A stretch of DNA of 7,204 nucleotides from JBHHXR01 sp046757205 (GTDB taxonomy: Bacteria; Pseudomonadota; Alphaproteobacteria; Rhodobacterales; Rhodobacteraceae). Location of the stretch: the NCBI GenBank assembly GCA_046757205.1, contig JBHHXR010000192.1:1-7204 (forward strand), in the 5' to 3' direction. Position numbers and translations under genes: made by a program. The notes beneath the pieces are model-generated. The model was not told where the DNA came from and ran no database searches. It saw only the letters and a program-made list of their open reading frames with translations. Of this stretch, positions 1 through 7,204 are shown one piece after another. Position 1 is the first letter of the stretch. Every line of letters starts with the position of its first letter.

Positions 1-1
1 C

Positions 2-877
2 GTTCGGTATTTCGATACCGCGCCGCTCTACGGACTGGGCCTGTCGGAGACGCGGCTGAACCGGTTCCTGCGCGGCCGGGATCGCGACGAGTACGTCCTG
101 TCGTCGAAGATCGGGCGGCTGATGAAGGCGTGCCCGCCGGACGAGCGGATCGGCTTCGGCAAGTGGTTCGAGGTGCCGAGCCGGCAGGAGGTCTACGACT
201 ACAGCTACGACGGCGTCATGCGTTCGCTCGAATTCTCGCTGGAAAGGCTGGGGGTCGACCGCATCGACATCCTCTACGCCCACGACATCGACATTTTCAA
301 CCACGGCTCGAAGGCGGCGATGGACGCCCGCATCGAGGAGTTCATGACGGGCGGCTACTACGCGCTTCTGTCACTTCGCGACCAGGGGGTGATCCGGGCT
401 TTTGGCGGTGGCATCAACGAATGGGAACCCTGCCAGGCGCTGGCCCAGCGTGGCGACTTCGACCTGTTCCTGCTGGCCGGGCGGTATACGTTGCTGGAAC
501 AGGCGTCGCTGGAGACGTTTCTGCCGCTTTGCGAGGAGCGGGGCATCGGTATCGTTGTCGGCGGACCGTACAACTCCGGGATACTGGCCACCGGACCTGT
601 CGAAGGGGCGTTCTACAATTACGACCCGGCGCCGCCGGACATACTGGAGCGGGTTCGCCGGATCGAGGCGGTGTGCCGCGATCACGGCGTGCCGCTGATC
701 GAGGCGGCGTTTCAGTTCGTGCTGTGCCATCCGGCGGTTGTTTCGGTGATTCCCGGCGGCCAGAGCGTAGCGCAGATGCAATCCAACCGCCGGATCGCCG
801 AAGCTGAGGTGCCGCCAGCGTTGTGGAAAGACCTGAAAGCGCGGGGCCTGATCCATCCGGACGCCCCGACCAAGTGA
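2..877 (+). CDS. Aldo/keto reductase, L-fucose / D-threo-aldose 1-dehydrogenase type (5' end cut off)
   Basis: The reading frame is open from base 2 to the stop at 875-877, giving 291 residues; roughly 35-45 N-terminal residues probably lie outside the window. The aldo/keto reductase tetrad is visible: Asp5 and Tyr10 in YFDTAPLYG, Lys36 in LSSKIGR and His94 in ILYAHDID. The long insert between Lys and His is usual in the subfamily of D-threo-aldose 1-dehydrogenase, L-fucose dehydrogenase and pyridoxal 4-dehydrogenase. Such enzymes are cytosolic and oxidise the anomeric carbon of a sugar with NAD(P)+, giving a lactone. The next gene, a lactonase starting 7 bases downstream, fits that product and favours a sugar over pyridoxal. 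The first ATG in the window (122) lies after three catalytic residues, so it cannot be the true start. The family is secure; L-fucose as substrate is inferred from context. Confidence 0.93.
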   Translation, partial: VRYFDTAPLYGLGLSETRLNRFLRGRDRDEYVLSSKIGRLMKACPPDERIGFGKWFEVPSRQEVYDYSYDGVMRSLEFSLERLGVDRIDILYAHDIDIFNHGSKAAMDARIEEFMTGGYYALLSLRDQGVIRAFGGGINEWEPCQALAQRGDFDLFLLAGRYTLLEQASLETFLPLCEERGIGIVVGGPYNSGILATGPVEGAFYNYDPAPPDILERVRRIEAVCRDHGVPLIEAAFQFVLCHPAVVSVIPGGQSVAQMQSNRRIAEAEVPPALWKDLKARGLIHPDAPTK

Positions 878-884
878 GGACAAG

Positions 885-1733
885 ATGGCAGAGATGATCG
901 ACGCCCATCAGCACTACTGGGACCCCAAGCGTGGCGACTATGACTGGATGCCGATGGACAATCCCATCCTCGCCCGCAAGTACACGCCTGCCGATCTGGC
1001 GCCGAGCCTTGACACGCACGGCATATCGAAAACTGTTCTCGTTCAGGCGGCGGCGACTGTCTACGAAAGCGAGTACCTGCTAGGCATCGCCGACGCGACG
1101 CCGAGCGTGGCGGGTGTCGTCGGTTGGATCGACTTCGAAAGACCGTCGGATCTTGAGCATCTCAAGCGGCTGGCGCAGCATCCGAAATTCCTCGGCGTGC
1201 GGCCGATGATCCAGGACATTCCGGACGTCGACTGGATGCTGCGCGACGACGTGCAGTGGGGCTTCAGGGCGGTGACCGATCTGGACCTGACTTTCGATGC
1301 GCTGGGTTTTCCGCCGCACCTGGCCAATTTTCTGACCATCCTGAAACGCTACCCCGACATGCGCACGGTGATCGACCACTGCATGAAACCGCAGATACGC
1401 GACCATGCGCAGGGGCCGCATGTGTTTCAGGACTGGGCCGCCGGCATGTCGCGGCTGGCCGAAACCGGTGCCTGCTGCAAGTTTTCCGGGCTGGTGACGG
1501 AGGCAAGCGAGGACTGGACGGTCGACGACCTGCGCCCCTATGCGGCGCATGTGCTGTCAGCCTTCGGCCCGTCGCACGTGATGTGGGGGTCGGACTGGCC
1601 GGTGTGCCGGCTTCGCGCCAGCTACGACCGTTGGCGAGAGACTGCGGAGGAACTGACTTCGGAGCTGAGCGATGCGGATCGGGCGGAGGTTTTCGGCGGC
1701 ACGGCGTCGCGCTTCTACGGGCTTGCGGTGTGA
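885..1733 (+). CDS. Amidohydrolase-2 family lactonase (L-fuconolactonase / L-rhamnonolactonase-like)
   Basis: This 282-residue cytosolic protein has the form of the COG3618 lactonases. It begins with IDAHQHYWDP, where His8 and His10 form the HxH metal motif; His165 lies in VIDHCMKP, and Asp237 in the diagnostic MWGSDWPV near the C-terminus. The length is normal for the family. The expected reaction is hydrolysis of an aldonolactone (L-fucono- or L-rhamnono-lactone) to the free acid, the step after the upstream aldo/keto reductase in oxidative deoxysugar breakdown. The start follows the upstream stop by 7 bases with GAGGA overlapping that stop (876-880), so the two genes are probably co-transcribed and translationally linked. 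Related members act on 2-pyrone-4,6-dicarboxylate or other lactones, so the exact substrate is inferred. No later pathway genes (dehydratase, aldolase) follow, so the rest of the operon must lie upstream or elsewhere. Confidence 0.92.
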   Translation: MAEMIDAHQHYWDPKRGDYDWMPMDNPILARKYTPADLAPSLDTHGISKTVLVQAAATVYESEYLLGIADATPSVAGVVGWIDFERPSDLEHLKRLAQHPKFLGVRPMIQDIPDVDWMLRDDVQWGFRAVTDLDLTFDALGFPPHLANFLTILKRYPDMRTVIDHCMKPQIRDHAQGPHVFQDWAAGMSRLAETGACCKFSGLVTEASEDWTVDDLRPYAAHVLSAFGPSHVMWGSDWPVCRLRASYDRWRETAEELTSELSDADRAEVFGGTASRFYGLAV

Positions 1734-1784
1734 TGCCGCTGTAAATGCTGCGGGGAAACCGGGCCGCCACGGCGCCGCAAATCG

Positions 1785-2867
1785 TCACCGGAAGCGTTTT
1801 TTCAGCAGCAGTTCGACAACCGGGGCAAACAGGATCACCAGAACCAGCCGAAGGAGATGGTGGCTGACGACGTAGGCCAGGTCCGCCCCGGCAATGATGG
1901 CGATGATGACCATTTCGCCCTGGCCGCCGGGCAGGAAGGCAAGGAAGGCTTCCAGACGCGGGGCGATACCGGCCTGACTGATGAACAGGAAGAACGCCAG
2001 GCTCACCACGGCCCGCGCGATGCTGTAGATCAGGCCGGCCGCCACATCGATGCGCAATTCGCGCATCGTCACGCCGGCATATTTCGCGCCGACCGAAATT
2101 CCGATGAAGAACTGCGCGGCCCAGATGAATTCGGCGGGCGGACGATGGTCGATGAAGCCGCTCAGGCTGAGAGCGGCGGTCAGGATGAGCGGGCCGAGGA
2201 TCGTGGCGCCGAACATTCCTGCACGCTCGGCCAGTTTCCAGCCGACAAGGCCGCTGGCAACCATCAGAAATATCTCGCCGCGGGAGATTTCGCTGGCCAT
2301 CTGACCGGGCGGCTGGGTCAGGTCGACACCCCAGACCCCGCTCATGATCACCGGCGCGATGGCGACGAGGACCAACACGCGCGTCGCGTGGATCAAGGAC
2401 ATGACCCGGACGTTGCCGCCGGCCTCCTCGCCGAAGATCAGCATGTCCTGCAGGCCGCCCGGCATGGCGGAATAGTAGGCCGTCGGGTGGTTGAAGCCGA
2501 AACCGAAGCGGAAAATCGGATAGCCGATGGCGCCGATGACCAGGATGAACAGCGGAATGAAGGCGAGCGAGGCCGCCATTTTCGGCATGTCACCGACCAG
2601 CTCCGGTGTAACCGACGCACCGACGGCGACGCCGAGAACGGTGCGCATGGCGACGGCAAGAATGCCCATGCCGGCCAGTGGCGCGTGCCCGAGAGCCGCG
2701 ACAAGGCAGGCAGCCATCGGCCCGACAAGCAGCGGCAACGGACCCCCCAAAACATGGAACGCGGCTGTTCCGGCTGCCGCGACGGTTCCGGTCAGCGCGC
2801 GGCGGGCGAGAAGAGACTTAGGGGGCGATGGCAGCTTTGACATCTGCGCGTGTCCGGAACTCCGCAT
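1785..2867 (-). CDS. AbrB-family integral membrane protein (often mislabelled ammonia monooxygenase)
   Basis: The protein is 360 residues from the first ATG, or 352 from the second ATG at 2843, and very hydrophobic, with about ten membrane segments in two halves. Each half carries a Pro-Gly-Gly motif in a related setting: AMPGGLQDM near residue 134 and FLPGGQGEM near residue 311. This internal duplication is the mark of the AbrB family (PF05145, COG3180), inner-membrane proteins whose transport role is poorly defined. They are not related in function to the AbrB transcription factor or to ammonia monooxygenase. Neither start has a strong ribosome site: GGAG lies 16 bases before the second ATG, and only a weak purine stretch precedes the first, so the start is unsettled. 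The gene converges on the lactonase gene with 51 bases between them and is divergent from the DUF302 gene. I see no specific substrate clue. Confidence 0.9.
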   Translation of the reverse strand: MRSSGHAQMSKLPSPPKSLLARRALTGTVAAAGTAAFHVLGGPLPLLVGPMAACLVAALGHAPLAGMGILAVAMRTVLGVAVGASVTPELVGDMPKMAASLAFIPLFILVIGAIGYPIFRFGFGFNHPTAYYSAMPGGLQDMLIFGEEAGGNVRVMSLIHATRVLVLVAIAPVIMSGVWGVDLTQPPGQMASEISRGEIFLMVASGLVGWKLAERAGMFGATILGPLILTAALSLSGFIDHRPPAEFIWAAQFFIGISVGAKYAGVTMRELRIDVAAGLIYSIARAVVSLAFFLFISQAGIAPRLEAFLAFLPGGQGEMVIIAIIAGADLAYVVSHHLLRLVLVILFAPVVELLLKKRFR

Positions 2868-2965
2868 CTCGGGTGTGTTTCAAGACAATCGACTCCCTGA
2901 AACTCTGTATTCGGAGAAGTCTTACCGATATGAAAGAAATGGCGAAGACAAGCAATGGTCCCCAC

Positions 2966-2996
2966 TTGACCTTCCGCCCGGTGGAAGGATTACGTG
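2966..2996 (+). promoter_or_regulatory. CueR/HmrR-type copper operator-promoter upstream of the DUF302 gene
   Basis: A TTGACC -35 element (2966-2971) is followed by a perfect CCTTCC-N7-GGAAGG dyad (2970-2975 and 2983-2988). The -10 position falls 19 bases after the -35, at 2991-2996 (TACGTG, a weak match). A 19-base spacer with TTCC-N7-GGAA inside it is the established layout of MerR-family copper promoters; E. coli copA has the same TTGACCTTCC...TGGAAGG core. The regulator untwists the overlong spacer when it binds Cu(I). The predicted transcript starts near 3003, giving a leader of about 80 bases before the ATG at 3082. Confidence 0.82.
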
Positions 2997-3063
2997 AACG
3001 GCAATGACGGCAGGTCTTGCGCGATCTGTCGGAACGGACCGGACGGGTAATCACCACGGGATC

Positions 3064-3072
3064 AGGAAAGGA
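3064..3072 (+). promoter_or_regulatory. Ribosome binding site of the DUF302 gene
   Basis: AGGAAAGGA ends 9 bases before the ATG at 3082. It supports this start over an in-frame ATG at 3004, which sits at the predicted transcription start and would add 26 residues of non-conserved sequence. A second AGGA at 3076-3079 is too close to the ATG to be the main site. Confidence 0.6.
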
Positions 3073-3081
3073 AACAGGACA

Positions 3082-3468
3082 ATGTACACGATCGACCGGG
3101 CGCTGAAGGACGTCTCTTTCGCGGAGGCGGAGGAACGCGCGCGCGCTGCCTTGGCTTCGAAGGGTTTTGGAGTGCTGACGACGATTGACGTCAGGGCGAC
3201 GCTGAAAAAAAAGATCGGCGCCGAGATCGACGACTACACCATTCTCGGGGCGTGCAACCCGAACATGGCCCACAAGGCGTTGCAGATGGAACCGCGTGTC
3301 GGGGCCATGCTGCCGTGCAACGTGATCCTTCGGCGGACAGGGCCCGAAACGGTCGAGGTCAGCGCCATCGACCCGGTGGCGTCGATGACGGCGATCGACA
3401 ATGATGAACTGAAGGCCGTTGCGGGCGAGGTCCGCGAGCTTCTGAGATCCGCCGTGGCGGCGATCTGA
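3082..3468 (+). CDS. DUF302 family protein, probably copper-induced
   Basis: The protein has 128 residues with no signal peptide and no membrane segment, so it is probably cytosolic. Length and sequence fit a single DUF302 domain (PF03625): an N-terminal helix rich in Glu and Ala, GFGVLTTIDV around residue 29, then the conserved ILGACNPNMAHKAL with Cys58, and MLPCNVI with Cys79. The two cysteines in conserved positions could bind a soft metal, but this is inference; the biochemical role of DUF302 proteins is not firmly known to me. The start at 3082 is chosen from the purine-rich ribosome site and the family's usual length. A CueR/HmrR-type promoter lies directly upstream and a copper ATPase with the same type of promoter lies downstream, so a role in copper or thiol-metal stress is likely. 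It converges on the SHOCT gene. Confidence 0.9.
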   Translation: MYTIDRALKDVSFAEAEERARAALASKGFGVLTTIDVRATLKKKIGAEIDDYTILGACNPNMAHKALQMEPRVGAMLPCNVILRRTGPETVEVSAIDPVASMTAIDNDELKAVAGEVRELLRSAVAAI

Positions 3469-3482
3469 CACGGCATCGCATG

Positions 3483-3514
3483 GGCCGGTGGAAACCGTCC
3501 GGCCGGAAAGCCGG
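3483..3514. terminator. Possible bidirectional terminator between the DUF302 and SHOCT genes
   Basis: The 48 bases between the two convergent stops hold overlapping GC-rich inverted repeats: GGCCGG (3483-3488) with CCGGCC (3499-3504), and, as an alternative pairing, CCGGC (3499-3503) with GCCGG (3510-3514). Neither is followed by a T-run on either strand, so this is not a classical intrinsic terminator. Position between convergent genes is the main support. Confidence 0.3.
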
Positions 3515-3516
3515 GG

Positions 3517-3834
3517 TCATGATTTCAGGATGTTCATCCGCTCGGCGAACTCGTCCTTGTCGATCTCTCCGCGCGCGAAACGTTCCCTCAGTATCTCGAT
3601 GGACTTGTCGGCGCTTGAACGCTCCGGGCCGTATCCCAGCGTCCGCAGGACGAGGACGGCGGCGCCGACGATCAGCGCCACGAAAAGAACCATCATCAAC
3701 GGGCCGAGAAGCCAGCCGCCGCCCCACATCATGTGGTGTCCGTGGTGGCCGGCCTCCGGTGCCGCCAGTGCCATCTCCGCCGCCGTCGCGATCCCGAGAC
3801 CGCCAGCGATCACGCGTGATGTCAGTTTTTTCAT
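3517..3834 (-). CDS. Small His/Met-rich SHOCT-domain membrane protein
   Basis: This is a 105-residue protein. It starts with MKKLTSRVIAGG and an Ala-rich hydrophobic stretch that looks like a signal peptide or anchor ending near residue 25. Next comes a His/Met/Trp/Gly-rich patch (HHGHHMMWGGGW, residues 30-41), a strong membrane segment at about 42-64, and a C-terminal SHOCT domain (about 75-103) containing RFARGEIDKDEF. SHOCT domains are short helical tails often found on small membrane proteins, with no settled function. The His/Met patch, predicted outside the membrane, could bind copper; this is inference, supported by the divergent copper ATPase. The start at 3834 is chosen because AGGAG lies 8 bases upstream and the signal-like segment begins there; an in-frame ATG at 3936 would add 34 residues without family character and overlap the likely promoter. 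Confidence 0.87.
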   Translation of the reverse strand: MKKLTSRVIAGGLGIATAAEMALAAPEAGHHGHHMMWGGGWLLGPLMMVLFVALIVGAAVLVLRTLGYGPERSSADKSIEILRERFARGEIDKDEFAERMNILKS

Positions 3835-3908
3835 TGTCCTTGCTCCTGCCGGTTGCTCGGCGGTGCTGGGCTTCGCCGTGTTGGCGCGACCGAACCGCCC
3901 TGTCGTGG

Positions 3909-3936
3909 AATCTAGTCTCTGATCGTTTTCGGGCAA
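3909..3936 (-). promoter_or_regulatory. Candidate promoter of the SHOCT gene
   Basis: Read on the minus strand, TTGCCC (3936-3931) and TAGATT (3914-3909) are separated by 16 bases. Each matches the sigma-70 consensus at four of six positions. The predicted leader before the ATG at 3834 would be about 70 bases. No CueR-type box is seen on this strand, so this may be a constitutive promoter. The match is modest. Confidence 0.35.
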
Positions 3937-3963
3937 GCCCGCGCGGCCGTTCGCGTTCCCGCG

Positions 3964-3978
3964 TTTCCCCGTGGGAAA
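3964..3978. promoter_or_regulatory. Perfect short dyad upstream of the copper ATPase promoter
   Basis: TTTCCC (3964-3969) and GGGAAA (3973-3978) form a perfect inverted repeat around a 3-base centre, 14 bases before the -35 element of the ATPase promoter and between the two divergent promoters. It could be a binding site for a second regulator. I do not recognise it as a named site. Confidence 0.3.
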
Positions 3979-3992
3979 ATCCTTTCAGGGCC

Positions 3993-4023
3993 TTGACCTT
4001 CCAGCAACTGGAACTGCCAGATT
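3993..4023 (+). promoter_or_regulatory. CueR/HmrR-type copper operator-promoter of the copper ATPase gene
   Basis: TTGACC (3993-3998) is followed by a perfect TTCCAG-CAA-CTGGAA dyad (3999-4013) and, after a 19-base spacer, CAGATT as a weak -10 (4018-4023). TTCC-N7-GGAA sits at the same offset from the -35 as in the box at 2966. This is the known layout of copper-responsive MerR-family promoters and lies just ahead of a copper-export ATPase, its classic target. The predicted leader is only about 20-25 bases. Confidence 0.85.
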
Positions 4024-4052
4024 ACCACCAAGCAATCATATCGGGACGATAC

Positions 4053-6623
<2,571 letters not shown>

Positions 6624-6630
6624 AACCTTT

Positions 6631-6663
6631 CCGGCGTGTGGCCGGTCAGGTCTTGCCTGATCG
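6631..6663. terminator. Paired hairpins after the copper ATPase stop; possible terminator
   Basis: CCGGC-GTGTG-GCCGG (6631-6645) is a perfect 5-bp stem. It overlaps a second hairpin at 6643-6663, whose stem includes TCAGG (6646-6650) and CCTGA (6656-6660) plus three flanking pairs, one of them G-T. They lie 8 bases after the ATPase stop and at the end of the small minus-strand gene. No T-run follows, so termination by this site alone is uncertain. Confidence 0.3.
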
Positions 6664-6867
6664 CGCCGCACGGCGGATACCCAGAACCAGAACCAGAAGA
6701 CTGCCAAAGAGCAGGAACGCGCCTCCGGCAAGGGGCGGAATGCCGAGCGCGAGGACAAGCACTGCAGTCAGACCCACCACGCAGATAACCGCAAGAGCCA
6801 GCCCTGCATCGCCGACGCGATTTGCCGAACCGAAGTCCCGGAGCCTCGAAGACGGGCGATCCTGCAC
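6646..6867 (-). CDS. Possible small two-helix membrane protein, unknown function
   Basis: This 73-residue frame opens with GTG, preceded by TGAGGA three bases upstream, a close but plausible ribosome site. After a charged N-terminus of about 22 residues come two strongly hydrophobic stretches (about 23-44 and 47-64), separated by a short Pro/Gly turn, then a basic tail (IRRAARSGK). This is the look of a small inner-membrane hairpin protein with a cytosolic positive C-terminus. I do not recognise a family. It converges on the copper ATPase with 22 bases between the stops. The competing frames on both strands are Arg/Pro-rich and unlike proteins, which favours this one. The case rests on composition and the ribosome site only. 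Confidence 0.5.
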   Translation of the reverse strand: MQDRPSSRLRDFGSANRVGDAGLALAVICVVGLTAVLVLALGIPPLAGGAFLLFGSLLVLVLGIRRAARSGKT

Positions 6868-6903
6868 CGGTCCTCAAGCGATAATTGTCGATGTTGTCCC
6901 ATG

Positions 6904-6926
6904 GCGACACCTTAAGCTGGTGTCGC
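6904..6926. other. Perfect 8-bp-stem hairpin
   Basis: GCGACACC (6904-6911) and GGTGTCGC (6919-6926) pair fully around a 7-base TTAAGCT loop. It stands 12 bases before the palindrome and T-run at 6939-6959 and could form the body of a small RNA or part of a leader on the minus strand for the small gene starting at 6867. Confidence 0.5.
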
Positions 6927-6938
6927 ACTTGGTTTGAG

Positions 6939-6959
6939 AATCTGGGCCCAGATTTTTTT
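6939..6959 (+). terminator. Probable intrinsic terminator (palindrome plus T-run)
   Basis: AATCTGGGCCCAGATT (6939-6954) is a perfect 16-base palindrome; with a GGCC loop it gives a 6-bp stem. Seven T residues run from 6953 to 6959, so termination would act on plus-strand transcripts. The nearest plus-strand gene, the copper ATPase, ends 315 bases earlier, so it may catch read-through from there or end an unannotated small RNA. Confidence 0.5.
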
Positions 6960-7063
6960 GTATTGTACTTCCAGATTGCGGCCGTCGTGGCAAACGAGAC
7001 GGGAAAGAAAGCAGGGTTGGGCCTGGTTCCTGGCAACGTGGGTATCCGGCGCGCCGCCAAGCG

Positions 7064-7078
7064 GTTAAGGATTTTAAC
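7064..7078. promoter_or_regulatory. AT-rich inverted repeat GTTAA-N5-TTAAC
   Basis: GTTAA (7064-7068) and TTAAC (7074-7078) form a perfect dyad inside otherwise GC-rich sequence. It resembles a CtrA cell-cycle site (TTAA-N7-TTAA) but the spacing is wrong, so that name is not supported. It may belong to the control region of a gene beyond the right edge. Confidence 0.25.
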
Positions 7079-7204
7079 GGTTCCAAGTGATTTACGAAGT
7101 GTGTTGAATATCCGTGGCGGAAGCTGGAAAACGGCGCTGCAGGGGCGGCGGGAGCGTTGCGGGAGGCTGTGGGCTCGTCTCTCGCGCGCCGGCGGGTTGG
7201 TGGC

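Larger units (their letters stand above)
6868..7204. other. Gene-free right end with hairpins and a possible upstream region of a next gene
   Basis: I see no credible coding frame here on either strand; the frames that stay open are Arg-, Ser- or Pro-rich and overlap one another. The stretch holds a hairpin at 6904-6926, a palindrome with T-run at 6939-6959 and an AT-rich inverted repeat at 7064-7078. The lower GC around 6930-6970 and 7060-7110 fits regulatory DNA. I see no tRNA, rRNA or insertion sequence end. Confidence 0.55.

Noticed and set aside
1734..1784. Terminator between the lactonase and AbrB-family genes
   Set aside because: Only short, imperfect GC-rich complementarity is visible and no T-run lies outside coding sequence.
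1857..2840. Long plus-strand frame opposite the AbrB-family gene
   Set aside because: The translation is highly polar, rich in Asp, Arg, Gly and His, and lacks motifs, while the minus-strand frame carries the duplicated PGG motifs of a known membrane family.
3004..3081. Earlier ATG for the DUF302 gene
   Set aside because: It coincides with the predicted transcription start and lacks a ribosome site; the ATG at 3082 has a good one and gives the usual family length.
2818..3471. Minus-strand frame across the DUF302 gene and the intergenic region
   Set aside because: Arg/His-rich shadow translation that also covers the copper operator; the plus-strand frame matches DUF302.
3480..4052. Upstream extension of the copper ATPase frame to an ATG at 3480
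   Set aside because: The added 191 residues are Arg/Ser/Pro-rich with no domain, run antisense over the SHOCT gene and cross the copper operator-promoter at 3993-4023.
7064..7078. CtrA binding site
   Set aside because: The half-sites are separated by 5 bases instead of the 7 required by the TTAA-N7-TTAA consensus.

Overview
The window is GC-rich, densely packed bacterial DNA. Codon choice, the HmrR/CueR-like control boxes and the domain make-up of the copper pump suggest an alphaproteobacterium, probably of the Rhizobiales; this is inference from style, as no marker gene is present. It holds six confident protein genes (one cut by the left edge), one small doubtful membrane gene, two copper-type MerR-family operators and a gene-free right end.

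Positions 1-1733 (+) are the end of a sugar catabolic operon: a 5'-truncated aldo/keto reductase of the L-fucose / D-threo-aldose dehydrogenase type, then, 7 bases later, an amidohydrolase of the L-fuconolactonase / L-rhamnonolactonase type. Together they would oxidise a sugar such as L-fucose to its lactone and open the lactone to the acid. Positions 1785-2867 (-) are an AbrB-family multi-pass membrane protein that converges on this operon.

Positions 2964-6623 form a copper-response block. Two boxes of identical layout (TTGACC, then TTCC-N7-GGAA inside a 19-base spacer) lie at 2966-2996 and 3993-4023. They match the operator-promoters read by CueR/HmrR. The first drives a 128-residue DUF302 protein (3082-3468). 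The second drives a Cu(I)-exporting P1B-type ATPase (4053-6623) whose N-terminus has a His-rich stretch, two tandem YHS domains and a heavy-metal-binding domain instead of the usual GMxCxxC domains. Between them, on the minus strand, is a small His/Met-rich SHOCT membrane protein (3517-3834) transcribed away from the ATPase. No MerR-family regulator gene is visible in the window, so the regulator must be encoded elsewhere.

Positions 6624-7204 hold a possible 73-residue membrane protein on the minus strand, then about 340 bases without a credible gene. That stretch contains an 8-bp-stem hairpin and a perfect 16-base palindrome followed by a T-run, which looks like a plus-strand intrinsic terminator or the 3' end of a small RNA.

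The most interesting points are the two-operator copper regulon that recruits a DUF302 gene, the recently duplicated YHS module in the pump, and the unexplained paired hairpins at the right end.
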